DNA from: an uncultured Eggerthella sp. | Lineage (GTDB): Bacteria; Actinomycetota; Coriobacteriia; Coriobacteriales; Eggerthellaceae | Length of the DNA stretch: 6,836 bases | NCBI GenBank assembly: GCA_900547965.1 | Contig: URJE01000075.1 | Location: 1 to 6,836, forward strand | Direction of reading: 5' to 3' | Made by a program: the position numbers and the translations under genes | Shown: in pieces, positions 1 to 6,178 of the stretch | Layout of the letters: each line of letters begins with the position of its first letter | Numbering within the stretch: the stretch's first letter is position 1 | Notes under the pieces: generated by a model | Seen by the model: only the letters and a program-made list of their open reading frames with translations | The model's database searches: none | Told to the model about the DNA's origin: nothing

Positions 1-39
1 CAAAAGCCAATGGCGGGCTTGCGTCTTTGCGTTGTCCAT
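1..39 (-). CDS. N-terminal start of an unidentified gene, cut by the window edge
   Basis: Reading the minus strand, an ATG at 39-37 opens a frame that stays open to the window edge and gives MDNAKTQARHWLL (13 residues). A strong Shine-Dalgarno sequence, AAGGAGG (45-51), lies 5 bases before the ATG. This is the best ribosome site in the window and is the main reason to call a gene here. Thirteen residues are too few to assign a family, and I do not recognise it. It lies 147 bp downstream of rpiB in the same direction. The leader between them is rich in inverted repeats, so the gene may have its own regulated promoter. Confidence 0.55.
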   Translation of the reverse strand, partial: MDNAKTQARHWLL

Positions 40-50
40 CTTTTCCTCCT

Positions 51-76
51 TGCATTCGTCTTTCCGCACGAATGCA
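51..76 (-). promoter_or_regulatory. Leader hairpin touching the Shine-Dalgarno site of the left-edge gene
   Basis: The arms TGCATTCGT (minus strand, 76-68) and ACGAATGCA (59-51) are perfectly complementary over 9 bp around an 8-base loop, GCGGAAAG. The last stem base is directly followed by AGGAGG (50-45), the ribosome site of the gene starting at 39. No U-run follows, so it is not an intrinsic terminator for rpiB. It could be an RNA structure affecting translation or mRNA stability, or a DNA operator. The repeat is seen in the sequence; the role is inferred. Confidence 0.45.
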
Positions 77-90
77 GAAAGATGTCTTTT

Positions 91-108
91 CAAGCTCGAA
101 CGAGCTTG
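91..108. promoter_or_regulatory. 18-bp palindrome, candidate operator
   Basis: CAAGCTCG-AA-CGAGCTTG has perfect 8-bp arms around a 2-bp centre. It lies 51 bp upstream of the left-edge gene's ATG. Neither strand has a T-run after it and a 2-base loop is too tight for a typical terminator, so a protein-binding dyad is more likely. No regulator family is identified. Confidence 0.35.
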
Positions 109-152
109 TCCTAAACATATTTGCCCAAAAGGGACGCTATCGACACGAGCGA

Positions 153-194
153 ATTGCGCAATATGTCATATTAGCTGATAAATGCTTTAATCAA
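153..194 (-). promoter_or_regulatory. Possible promoter with overlapping dyads, downstream of rpiB
   Basis: On the minus strand TTGATT (194-189) and TAATAT (173-168) are 15 bp apart, a weak promoter-like pair with a short spacer; the -35 lies in the last codons and stop of rpiB. Overlapping the -10 is a 13-bp dyad, AATATG-T-CATATT (160-172). Overlapping its left end is a 10-bp perfect palindrome, ATTGCGCAAT (153-162). This could drive the left-edge gene with control by a dyad-binding repressor. The promoter match is poor and the region is AT-rich, so the call is tentative. Confidence 0.25.
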
Positions 195-621
195 GCGCAT
201 TGATCTTCTCGACGCGGCCAGCATGCCGTCCACCGGCAAATTCCGTGGCAATAAAGGCATCCAAAATGCTTTCGTTGTCTTCCAAGGAAACGAAGCGACC
301 GGAAAGCGTAATGACGTTGGCGTCGTTATGCTCACGGCAAAGAACAGCGAAATCGCGACGCACCACATTGGCAGCACGGATGCCTTCCATCTTGTCTACC
401 GCCATAGCCATACCGATGCCCGTGCCGCACACCAAAACGCCACGCTCAGCAGCGCCCGACTGCACGTCTTCGCCAACCTTAACGGCGAAATCGGGATAAT
501 CTACACGGTTGTCGCTATCGGGGCCACGATCGATAACCTCGTGGCCTTCGCCCTTCAAGTAAGCAGCAAGCTGCTGCTTTTGTTCGAAGCCAGCGTGATC
601 CGATGCGATAGAGATCTTCAT
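187..621 (-). CDS. rpiB: Ribose-5-phosphate isomerase B
   Basis: A 144-residue cytoplasmic enzyme of the RpiB/LacAB family, which interconverts ribose 5-phosphate and ribulose 5-phosphate in the non-oxidative pentose phosphate pathway. It spans the whole family length. Visible hallmarks are the N-terminal SDHAG (residues 7-11), VDYPDFA (40-46), the phosphate loop VCGTGIGMAMA (64-74) with the catalytic-type Cys65, REHNDANV (96-103) with His98, and the C-terminal GGRHAGRVE (130-138). Cys in the loop matches the E. coli-type enzyme rather than the Glu-using mycobacterial type. The ATG at 621 is supported by AAGGAG 8 bases upstream. A 150-bp gap with its own -10 element separates it from glpK, so it may be transcribed separately. 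No clear intrinsic terminator follows its TAA. An allose-6-phosphate isomerase role cannot be excluded from sequence alone. Confidence 0.95.
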   Translation of the reverse strand: MKISIASDHAGFEQKQQLAAYLKGEGHEVIDRGPDSDNRVDYPDFAVKVGEDVQSGAAERGVLVCGTGIGMAMAVDKMEGIRAANVVRRDFAVLCREHNDANVITLSGRFVSLEDNESILDAFIATEFAGGRHAGRVEKINALD

Positions 622-681
622 GATGCCTTCTCCTTTTCCGCGCTAAGGCGGCACACAGACGCAAGGCTGCACAGCCCCGCT

Positions 682-704
682 ATAGATAATCTATCCACAT
701 TATA
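682..704 (-). promoter_or_regulatory. Candidate rpiB promoter -10 with a dyad at the expected start site
   Basis: A perfect TATAAT lies on the minus strand at 704-699, about 78 bp before the rpiB ATG. No good -35 is present at 16-18 bp: GGCAAG lies at 17 bp, and TTGCGC is only 10 bp away. Five bases past the -10, covering the predicted transcription start, is a 13-bp dyad, ATAGAT-A-ATCTAT (682-694). That position is typical of a repressor operator. The weak -35 would fit a promoter needing an activator. A 10-bp palindrome, GCAAGCTTGC (717-726), lies in the spacer and -35 area. I see no intrinsic terminator for glpK in the rest of the gap (622-771). Confidence 0.45.
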
Positions 705-771
705 CGGAAGAAGCGCGCAAGCTTGCCCAGCTTAACGCTGCCGAAACGGAAAAGGTCGTTGCAGCCGAAAG

Positions 772-2265
772 CTATCGGGAGCGCGTCCTATCGACGCACT
801 CATGCCAATAGTCGAGCATGCGAGAGCGCGTACCGGCGCTCACGTTCGGCATAAAGGTGCGCTCGATGCCCCGCAAACTCGCAATCTCTTCAGTGTTGTG
901 CCAGAAACCTGTGGACAAACCAGCCAAATAAGCCGCTCCTAAGGCCGTACTCTCCACGCATTCGGGACGCTGAATGGCAGCACCCACGATATCGGCACAG
1001 CATTGAAGCATGAAATTGTTGCGGCAGGCGCCGCCATCAACTGCCAACGCAGATACAGGAATTCCCGCATCGCGAGCCATGCCTTGCAGCACGTCCTGCA
1101 CCTGGAACGCTTGCGCCTCGAGACACGCGCGCACTATGTGCGCTTTTGTGGCGCCGCGCGTCAATCCGTAGATGGCGCCACGCGCGTTGGCATCCCAGTA
1201 CGGAGCACCCAACCCCGTGAACGCAGGCACCACGCACACCCCCGCCGAATCGGGCACGCTCATTGCAAGTTCCTCGGTTTGGGAAACGTCGTCGATAATC
1301 CCCAGGCCATCGCACAACCACTGAATAAGAGCGCCCGCCATGAACACGCTTCCTTCCAGCGCATATTCGAGACCAGTCGCACCCGGCGCAGAAGCAGCAA
1401 CCGTGGTTACCAGCCCGTGGGTAGAAGCGCATAGCCGCTGCCCTGTGCTCATAAGCAAGAAACAGCCAGTGCCGAACGTTGCTTTCACCTGACCGGGCTT
1501 GAAGCAGCATTGTCCAAACAACGCCGCCTGCTGGTCGCCCGCTACACCGCGAATCGGAATAGCGCCGGCAATAACCGGATGGTGCATCATTCCAAAATCG
1601 CCCGAAGAAGGGCGAACTTCAGGCAGCATGGATTCAGGAACGTCGAACAGTTGGCACAGCCATTCGTCCCACTGCCCCGTATGTATGTTGAAGAGCATGG
1701 TGCGGCTAGCATTGGTGGGGTCGGTCGCGTGGACCTCACCCTGGGTTAGATTCCAAACAAGCCAAGAATCCACCGTGCCGAAAGCCAGCTCGCCGGCTTC
1801 GGCGCGCTCACGCGCACCGGGCACCGCATCCAAAATCCAAGCAATTTTCGAAGCGGAGTAGTACGCATCGGGAATCAAGCCCGTTCTGTGTGTTGCCTCA
1901 GCGGCAATTTCCACATCCGAGCAACAGCGTTCCACGATTTCGGTGGTGCGACGACATTGCCACACAATGGCGTTGTGAATGGGTTCGCCCGTGACACGAT
2001 CCCATACAACGGTGGTCTCTCGCTGGTTGGTAATACCGATACTGTCTATTTGACTTGCCGATACGCCTGTTGATACCAGTAATTCCGCCAGCACCTTAAG
2101 CTGACTGGAAAGAATGTCTTTCGGAGAATGCTCCACCCAACCTGGTTGCGGAAACAACTGGGGAAATGGGCTTTGGGACATGCCCTTTATACGGCCCAGC
2201 CTATCTATCAAAACCGCGCGGGAAGATGTTGTCCCCTGATCAAGTGCAATTACATATTCGCCCAT
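772..2265 (-). CDS. glpK: Glycerol kinase
   Basis: A 497-residue FGGY-family kinase that uses ATP to convert glycerol to sn-glycerol 3-phosphate, trapping glycerol in the cytoplasm. The length is normal for the family. Motifs in order are ALDQGTTSSR (7-16, phosphate loop), GITNQRETT (77-85, glycerol-contacting Arg/Glu), VWQCRRT (101-107), DPTNASRTM (182-190), GVAGDQQAALFGQ (240-252, catalytic-type Asp244), ATFGTGCF (262-269), FTGLGAPYWD (349-358) and the C-terminal nucleotide-site signature VDGGACRNNFMLQ (409-421). The segment before the catalytic Asp reads GMMHHPV (225-231). Firmicute enzymes controlled by HPr carry a phosphorylated His near here, but the alignment is offset and I would not claim that control. 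The ATG at 2265 has AAGGAG 11 bases upstream (AAGGAGAG with 9). It starts 46 bp after the hydrolase stop with no terminator between, so the two are probably cotranscribed. No glycerol facilitator gene is in the window. Confidence 0.97.
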   Translation of the reverse strand: MGEYVIALDQGTTSSRAVLIDRLGRIKGMSQSPFPQLFPQPGWVEHSPKDILSSQLKVLAELLVSTGVSASQIDSIGITNQRETTVVWDRVTGEPIHNAIVWQCRRTTEIVERCCSDVEIAAEATHRTGLIPDAYYSASKIAWILDAVPGARERAEAGELAFGTVDSWLVWNLTQGEVHATDPTNASRTMLFNIHTGQWDEWLCQLFDVPESMLPEVRPSSGDFGMMHHPVIAGAIPIRGVAGDQQAALFGQCCFKPGQVKATFGTGCFLLMSTGQRLCASTHGLVTTVAASAPGATGLEYALEGSVFMAGALIQWLCDGLGIIDDVSQTEELAMSVPDSAGVCVVPAFTGLGAPYWDANARGAIYGLTRGATKAHIVRACLEAQAFQVQDVLQGMARDAGIPVSALAVDGGACRNNFMLQCCADIVGAAIQRPECVESTALGAAYLAGLSTGFWHNTEEIASLRGIERTFMPNVSAGTRSRMLDYWHECVDRTRSR

Positions 2266-2311
2266 ACTGGCTGCTCTCCTTGCTCTTCGGAGGGTTGAGG
2301 CTTAGCGTTGT

Positions 2312-3565
2312 TCAGCTTTCAGAAGCGCCGGATTCTGCAGCAGCGGCGGATTCGCCGTCGCTTGCGCCCGCGTTCGCATTGCAATCTGCGGCTGCGCTTG
2401 TGCTCGCATTAGCGCCTGAACCCGCATCATGGCTCGCGTCTGCGCATCCGCTCGCATCATGGGCTGCGCTCGCATTAGCACCCGAATCCGCGTCTGCAAC
2501 GCAACCTGCACCTTCACCCGTCTCTCCTTTTACCAACGAGCTTGCTTTACCGCTTTTGACGATAACGGGTTGCGAAACTTCGCGCGTGCGCACCACGGCG
2601 TTCATGACCGCGCACTCGGTAAACCACTGCTCAACATCGGTGAACACATCAACGCGACGTGGCTCATTCAGGATCTCATGGCGCATGTTCGGGTAGATGA
2701 TTTCGCGAACGTCTTCAACGCCCTGGCTACGATACAGATCAGCCGCCGCACGAACGCCTTCGCCGCATGCACCCACAGGGTCTTCCGCACCAGCAACAAA
2801 TAGCAAGGGCAGGGTTTTCGGCACTGCCGCCGCGCTCTTTTTCGTTACCACTTCTGCGGTAAGGTCGGTGAGCGTTGCATAGGCGCCAGCAGAAAAGGCC
2901 TGGCCAGAAAGCGGGTCGGCCAAATAGGCATCCACAACAGCAGGGTCAGTGGAAATCCAGTCGGAATCGGTACGCGCGTCTTCGATAGCGGAAGAGAATG
3001 CGCCGATCGTCAACGAATCAAGCAGGCGAGAACGATACGTTTCCCCACGTAATATGCCAATCGCGCGCGAAAGCGTGCGACCCAGCAGGGAAAGCGCACG
3101 GGGCTGATTGCCCGTTCCGCACAGCACAGCGCCTGTAAGGCCCTTCGGGTTACGGGCAATGCAAGCACGCACCACAAAGCTTCCCATAGAATGGCCGAAC
3201 AGAAACAACGGCAGGGCGCCCGTTTCACGGCTTGCCTTAAATGCGGCTTCACGCGCACGCAGCACATCGGAAACCAGAATGTCTTTCCCTCCTTGAAGAG
3301 GCATGCATCCCAGCTCATCGGCAGAAGAGACGCTTTTCCCGTGACCGATATGATCGTGTCCAAACACAACATAGCCTAAACCCGCCAAAAAACGGGCGAA
3401 CGAGTCATAGCGCTCAATGTGCTCCGCCATACCGTGAACCAATTGAACCACGCCACGACGACTGTATACCGGGTCGGGCAGCCACACCATAACGCGCAGC
3501 CACGACCTGCCGTCGGCGGAAAGCGTAGAGGTTTCTTGCACAAGAGGATAGGCATTCCGAGCCAT
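2312..3565 (-). CDS. Alpha/beta hydrolase, monoacylglycerol lipase/lysophospholipase type, with low-complexity tail
   Basis: A 417-residue serine hydrolase of the Hydrolase_4 (PldB/monoglyceride lipase) family. Residues 1-320 form the catalytic domain: VHGMAEH (43-49, oxyanion region), GHDHIGHGKS (69-78), nucleophile elbow GHSMG (124-128, Ser126), acid in GAEDPVG (259-265, Asp262) and catalytic His in MRHEILNE (294-301, His296). The family cleaves ester bonds of monoacylglycerols or lysophospholipids; the exact substrate is unknown. There is no signal peptide or membrane helix, so it is probably cytoplasmic. Residues from about 347 to 417 are an Ala/Ser/Gly/Asp/Asn-rich tail, also with several Cys and His, predicted to be disordered and absent from typical relatives. 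The ATG at 3565 has AGGAGG 7 bases upstream, and only 14 bp separate it from the preceding tsaC stop, so translation is likely coupled. Position before glpK suggests a role in releasing glycerol. Confidence 0.88.
   Translation of the reverse strand: MARNAYPLVQETSTLSADGRSWLRVMVWLPDPVYSRRGVVQLVHGMAEHIERYDSFARFLAGLGYVVFGHDHIGHGKSVSSADELGCMPLQGGKDILVSDVLRAREAAFKASRETGALPLFLFGHSMGSFVVRACIARNPKGLTGAVLCGTGNQPRALSLLGRTLSRAIGILRGETYRSRLLDSLTIGAFSSAIEDARTDSDWISTDPAVVDAYLADPLSGQAFSAGAYATLTDLTAEVVTKKSAAAVPKTLPLLFVAGAEDPVGACGEGVRAAADLYRSQGVEDVREIIYPNMRHEILNEPRRVDVFTDVEQWFTECAVMNAVVRTREVSQPVIVKSGKASSLVKGETGEGAGCVADADSGANASAAHDASGCADASHDAGSGANASTSAAADCNANAGASDGESAAAAESGASES
2402..2492. repeat. Imperfect direct repeat inside the hydrolase tail
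   Basis: GCTCGCATTAGC occurs at 2402-2413 and again at 2468-2479, and the match continues for about 25 bases with 4 mismatches. The 66-bp offset equals 22 codons, so on the coding strand both copies read DA(G/D)SGANAS in frame. Shorter related pieces (CGCATCATGG) lie between them. This looks like a tail that grew by in-frame duplication or slippage. Confidence 0.65.
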
Positions 3566-3579
3566 AGCTGTGCCTCCTT

Positions 3580-4203
3580 TTAGGAAAGCGCGCGAATATC
3601 GGCAACGGTGATTGCCCCCTCGCGCACCAACACAGGATGATCGCCCAAGGCGCAGTTGACGATAGTGGAAGCAATACCGCTTTTCGGCTCTTCGTCGGAA
3701 AGCGCTGCGCCCACTGCAGCAAATATTGCTGGATCGATTTCGTTGAAAGCTATGGTGTTCTTCTGTCCCGAAATGTTTGCCGAGGTAGTGGCCAGAGGAC
3801 AGCCCAATTCCCTAATAAGAGCACGGGCCGTTTCATTCGCGGGCATACGCAGGCCGATAGTGCCTTCTTCCGAGCAAAAAGTCGCGGGCACTTCGTCGCT
3901 CGCCTTCACAATGATGGTAAGCGGGCCAGGCCAAAACGTGCGTGCCAAGGCAAAGGCGAGATCGGGAACCATCTTGCCATAGCGCTCAAGATCTTCGATG
4001 CCACCCACCAACCAGGCGATGGGCTTTTTCTTTTCGCGATGCTTGATGGCGTACAGAATATCGGGGCTCGGCGCATGCAGCACCGAAACACCCAACCCGA
4101 ATAGGGTATCGGTCGGAAAAACGATGGGCTGGCCGCTCTTCAGCGCTTCCAGCGCCTCTTCGTGTGTGTGCGCTCTGTGGGGCATTTTCATCAAAGCTTT
4201 CAT
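3580..4203 (-). CDS. tsaC: L-threonylcarbamoyladenylate synthase, single-domain TsaC/YwlC type
   Basis: This enzyme makes threonylcarbamoyl-AMP from threonine, bicarbonate and ATP, the first step of tRNA t6A37 modification, completed by TsaD with its partners. About 207 residues cover one YrdC domain without the C-terminal domain of full Sua5. Motifs numbered from the ATG at 4203 are FPTDTLFGLG (29-38), KHREKKKP (54-61, the KxR ligand motif), WPGPLT (91-96), LRMP (118-121), TTSANISG (139-146, SxN motif) and STIVNC (179-184). The start is uncertain. GTG at 4224 adds 7 residues, ATGs at 4191 and 4185 shorten it, and none has a clear Shine-Dalgarno site; an upstream in-frame stop limits it to 4224. 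It heads the run tsaC-hydrolase-glpK. The hydrolase's ribosome site overlaps the tsaC TAA region. Other YrdC-domain proteins exist, but length and motifs favour this role. Confidence 0.92.
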   Translation of the reverse strand: MKALMKMPHRAHTHEEALEALKSGQPIVFPTDTLFGLGVSVLHAPSPDILYAIKHREKKKPIAWLVGGIEDLERYGKMVPDLAFALARTFWPGPLTIIVKASDEVPATFCSEEGTIGLRMPANETARALIRELGCPLATTSANISGQKNTIAFNEIDPAIFAAVGAALSDEEPKSGIASTIVNCALGDHPVLVREGAITVADIRALS

Positions 4204-4220
4204 GATTATGGGACGTTTCG

Positions 4221-4240
4221 CCACGTGCTTTCACGCGTGG
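4221..4240 (-). promoter_or_regulatory. Hairpin around the alternative GTG start of tsaC
   Basis: On the minus strand CCACGCGTG-AAAG-CACGTGG can pair as CGTG/CACG extended by CCA/TGG, with a 2-base CG bulge and a 4-base loop. The GTG at 4224-4222 is inside the right arm. If formed in mRNA it would hide that codon, which favours a downstream ATG, or could modulate initiation. The fold is inferred by eye. Confidence 0.25.
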
Positions 4241-4265
4241 CGCCAAGCCTTGTTTCAGGACTTCA

Positions 4266-4329
4266 ATAATACCGCGCCCGCAGCACACAGCACAGCATTA
4301 CCAGCGGATAATAGTTCGCTTTCAGCGAA
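4266..4329 (-). promoter_or_regulatory. Possible tsaC promoter elements with a 15-bp dyad
   Basis: Two TATTAT hexamers, each one mismatch from the -10 consensus, lie on the minus strand at 4313-4308 and 4271-4266, about 105 and 63 bp before the ATG at 4203. Neither has a good -35 at 16-18 bp. Just upstream of the first is the dyad TTCGCT-TTC-AGCGAA (4315-4329), within what would be the promoter spacer. A promoter is expected here because a terminator lies upstream, but the exact element is unsure. Confidence 0.3.
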
Positions 4330-4372
4330 TCGTTACCTTGTTTTTCGGCAGCGGCTAAAGGGAAAGAGGGGC

Positions 4373-4432
4373 TGCGCTCTCCACGTCCCAAGCCCGATGC
4401 CCTGCGCCCTCCACGCCCTAAGCCCGATGACC
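4373..4432. repeat. Two-copy 30-bp tandem repeat
   Basis: Units 4373-4402 and 4403-4432 are adjacent and match at 26 of 30 positions, with TCCACG and AAGCCCGATG shared; three of the four differences are C/T transitions. They lie between the flavoprotein terminator and the tsaC promoter area, in sequence with no gene. The cause could be a slipped or duplicated segment. No function is apparent. Confidence 0.7.
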
Positions 4433-4450
4433 CACGCTAGCCCCTGGGTT

Positions 4451-4490
4451 TAGAAACGAGGCCCCGGGAGTATATGCTCTTGGGGCCTCG
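4451..4490 (-). terminator. Rho-independent terminator of the flavoprotein operon
   Basis: On the minus strand CGAGGCCCC (4490-4482) pairs perfectly with GGGGCCTCG (4465-4457) over 9 bp. The 16-base interior contains GAGCATATACTC, which can add a short inner GAG/CTC stem. TTTCTA follows, a short, imperfect U-run. The hairpin starts 8 bases after the TAA of the FAD-dependent dehydrogenase, as expected for an intrinsic terminator. The right side of the window is therefore a separate transcription unit from tsaC onward. Confidence 0.85.
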
Positions 4491-4498
4491 ACCCGAGA

Positions 4499-6178
4499 TT
4501 AAACGTATCGCTCGGCGATTCTTGTGGCTATCCGCAAGCCATCGCAGGCAGCTGACATGATGCCGCCCGCAAAGCCAGGGCCTTCCCCGCAAGGATATAC
4601 CCCGTTGCCGGGAAGCTCTTCAAGACTGGCGCCTTCCTTGGCGAAGCGTGCCTGCATATCGCGGCCGCGGCAAATACGAACCGGCGAAGAGGATCGCGTT
4701 TCCGGAGCTGTCATCAGGGCATTCGGATCGTCAAAGCCCTTCAGTTTTCGGCCCAGCAGAGGCAATGCCTGCGCCAGCGATTCCGACACGAAAGCTGGGA
4801 AACACTCCGCGATCGGCGCTTCCACCACACCACGAGCATACGTTGGCGCGGGCTTTGCACCCTTCACCGGGGCAGAGCCACCCAAAAAGGTTCCCACGCG
4901 CTGGCTTGGCGCCTCGTAGGGCTTCCCGCCGTGTTCCGCAGAAACGCGGAAAGCCGCCTGCTCTATTTCGCGCTGGAGCTTGACGCCCGCCAACACATCG
5001 TCGCTTCCGAAATCGGCAGGATCGACGTTCACCAGCACTGCCGAATTAGCGTTTTTGCCCGCACGCGCATATCGGCTCATGCCGTTGGTAACGATTCCGC
5101 CCTCTTCGCTGGCGGCAGCCACCACTTCCCCACCAGGGCACATGCAGAACGTGTACACGCTGCGGCCCGTAGGCAAATGCACCGCCAGCTTGTATTCGGC
5201 AGCGCCCAAAGCGGGATGTTTCGACGCTTTCCCCCATTGCGCCTGGTTGATGGCCTGCTGCGAGTGCTCGATGCGAACACCCACCGAAAAGGGCTTCTGC
5301 TCCATGGCAAAACCCTGGTTGCAGCACAGCTCGAACACGTCACGCGCCGAATGGCCGCACGCCAACACCAGTTCAGCAGCGGCAATTTCTTCGTAAGCGC
5401 CCGTTTCCACGTTTTCCAACTGCACGGTGGCAAGTTCGCCGTCAACGAAATTCCACCCAGAAAGGCGCGTGCCGAAACGCACTTCACCGCCGCGCTCGAT
5501 CACTTCGTTGCGCATAGCGCTCACGATACCAGGCAAGTTATCGCTGCCCAAGTGCGGATGGGCGTCGATCAAGATGCTTTCGGGCGCGCCAGCGTCAACG
5601 AACCAATGCAACACGTGCTTTGCAAAAGGATTCTTGATATTGGTAGTGAGCTTACCGTCTGAAAACGTGCCCGCTCCACCTTCGCCGAATTGAATGTTGG
5701 AATGAGGGTTCAAGGCGCCTGTTGCATGGAAGGCCGCAATGTCTTCGGCGCGCCGTTCCACATCGAAACCGCGCTCTACCACCAAGGGGCGAAGCCCGCA
5801 TCGAGCCAGATACAGCGCGGCAAAAAGCCCCGCCGGACCCAATCCCACTACCACGATCCTACCGTCCTGATTACGATTGGAATGGGAACAGTCGGGACAC
5901 GAAAGCGGCTCATATTCCTTTGCCGCGCGAACGTTCAGGCCTTTTGGCGCCCTTTTAAGCAGGCGCTGTTCCTGAGATTGCGGCAGCTCAACACGGAACG
6001 AAGTGGTGAAGTGGACGCTGTTCTTCTTACGTGCATCCACACTTTTGCGCGTCAGTGCAGCGCTGCAGATATCGCGCTCAGAAACGCCCAATGCACGAGC
6101 CACTTCCTTCGTTCGCATTTCGGCATTTTCCGGCAACGCCGCATCCAGCGAAAGGCGAATACCTGAAACCTCTAGCAT
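4499..6178 (-). CDS. FAD-dependent dehydrogenase, COG2509 family
   Basis: A 559-residue flavoprotein matching the family annotated as uncharacterised FAD-dependent dehydrogenases (COG2509). Its reaction is not established. An N-terminal domain of about 100 residues includes KEVARALGVSERDI (24-37) and CPDC (94-97). Next come the FAD-binding Rossmann motif VVGLGPAGLFAALYLA (110-125) with the ribose-binding-type Glu in VVERG (133-137), the family block FGEGGAGTFSDGKL (164-177), VLACGHSARD (271-280), FCMCPGGEVV (344-353), TAPETRSSSPVR (490-501) and C-terminal GVYPCGEGPGFAGGIMSAACDG (526-547), which closes the FAD site. I chose ATG 6178 because AAGGAG lies 5 bases upstream. An ATG at 6265 would add 29 unlike residues and overlap the neighbour by 94 bp. 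The start overlaps the preceding flavoprotein's stop (ATGCTAG), so translation is coupled. It ends at a hairpin terminator. There is no signal peptide. Confidence 0.93.
   Translation of the reverse strand: MLEVSGIRLSLDAALPENAEMRTKEVARALGVSERDICSAALTRKSVDARKKNSVHFTTSFRVELPQSQEQRLLKRAPKGLNVRAAKEYEPLSCPDCSHSNRNQDGRIVVVGLGPAGLFAALYLARCGLRPLVVERGFDVERRAEDIAAFHATGALNPHSNIQFGEGGAGTFSDGKLTTNIKNPFAKHVLHWFVDAGAPESILIDAHPHLGSDNLPGIVSAMRNEVIERGGEVRFGTRLSGWNFVDGELATVQLENVETGAYEEIAAAELVLACGHSARDVFELCCNQGFAMEQKPFSVGVRIEHSQQAINQAQWGKASKHPALGAAEYKLAVHLPTGRSVYTFCMCPGGEVVAAASEEGGIVTNGMSRYARAGKNANSAVLVNVDPADFGSDDVLAGVKLQREIEQAAFRVSAEHGGKPYEAPSQRVGTFLGGSAPVKGAKPAPTYARGVVEAPIAECFPAFVSESLAQALPLLGRKLKGFDDPNALMTAPETRSSSPVRICRGRDMQARFAKEGASLEELPGNGVYPCGEGPGFAGGIMSAACDGLRIATRIAERYV

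Noticed and set aside
1..39. Naming the left-edge gene as a replication or other specific protein from MDNAKTQARHWLL
   Set aside because: Thirteen residues cannot support a family call; the resemblance is only an impression.
665..676. GGCTG-CA-CAGCC inverted repeat as a glpK terminator
   Set aside because: Only 5-bp arms with a 2-base spacer and no T-run; it lies downstream of the proposed rpiB promoter, so it is at most a weak leader element.
223..735. 170-residue plus-strand ORF across rpiB and its promoter
   Set aside because: Antisense shadow of the well-supported rpiB, extended into the gap; no family features.
2302..2517. 71-residue Met/Arg/Ala/Gln-rich minus-strand ORF
   Set aside because: It is the shifted-frame reading of the hydrolase tail repeats; its odd composition follows from the repeated codons, and the in-frame hydrolase with an intact catalytic triad explains the sequence.
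4281..4294. CAGCACA tandem 7-mer
   Set aside because: Two copies of a 7-bp unit in GC-rich DNA are readily expected by chance; no link to a feature.
4931..5662. 243-residue plus-strand ORF
   Set aside because: Antisense to the COG2509 flavoprotein, which has clear family motifs throughout; the ORF shows His/Arg-rich low-quality sequence and no recognisable domain.
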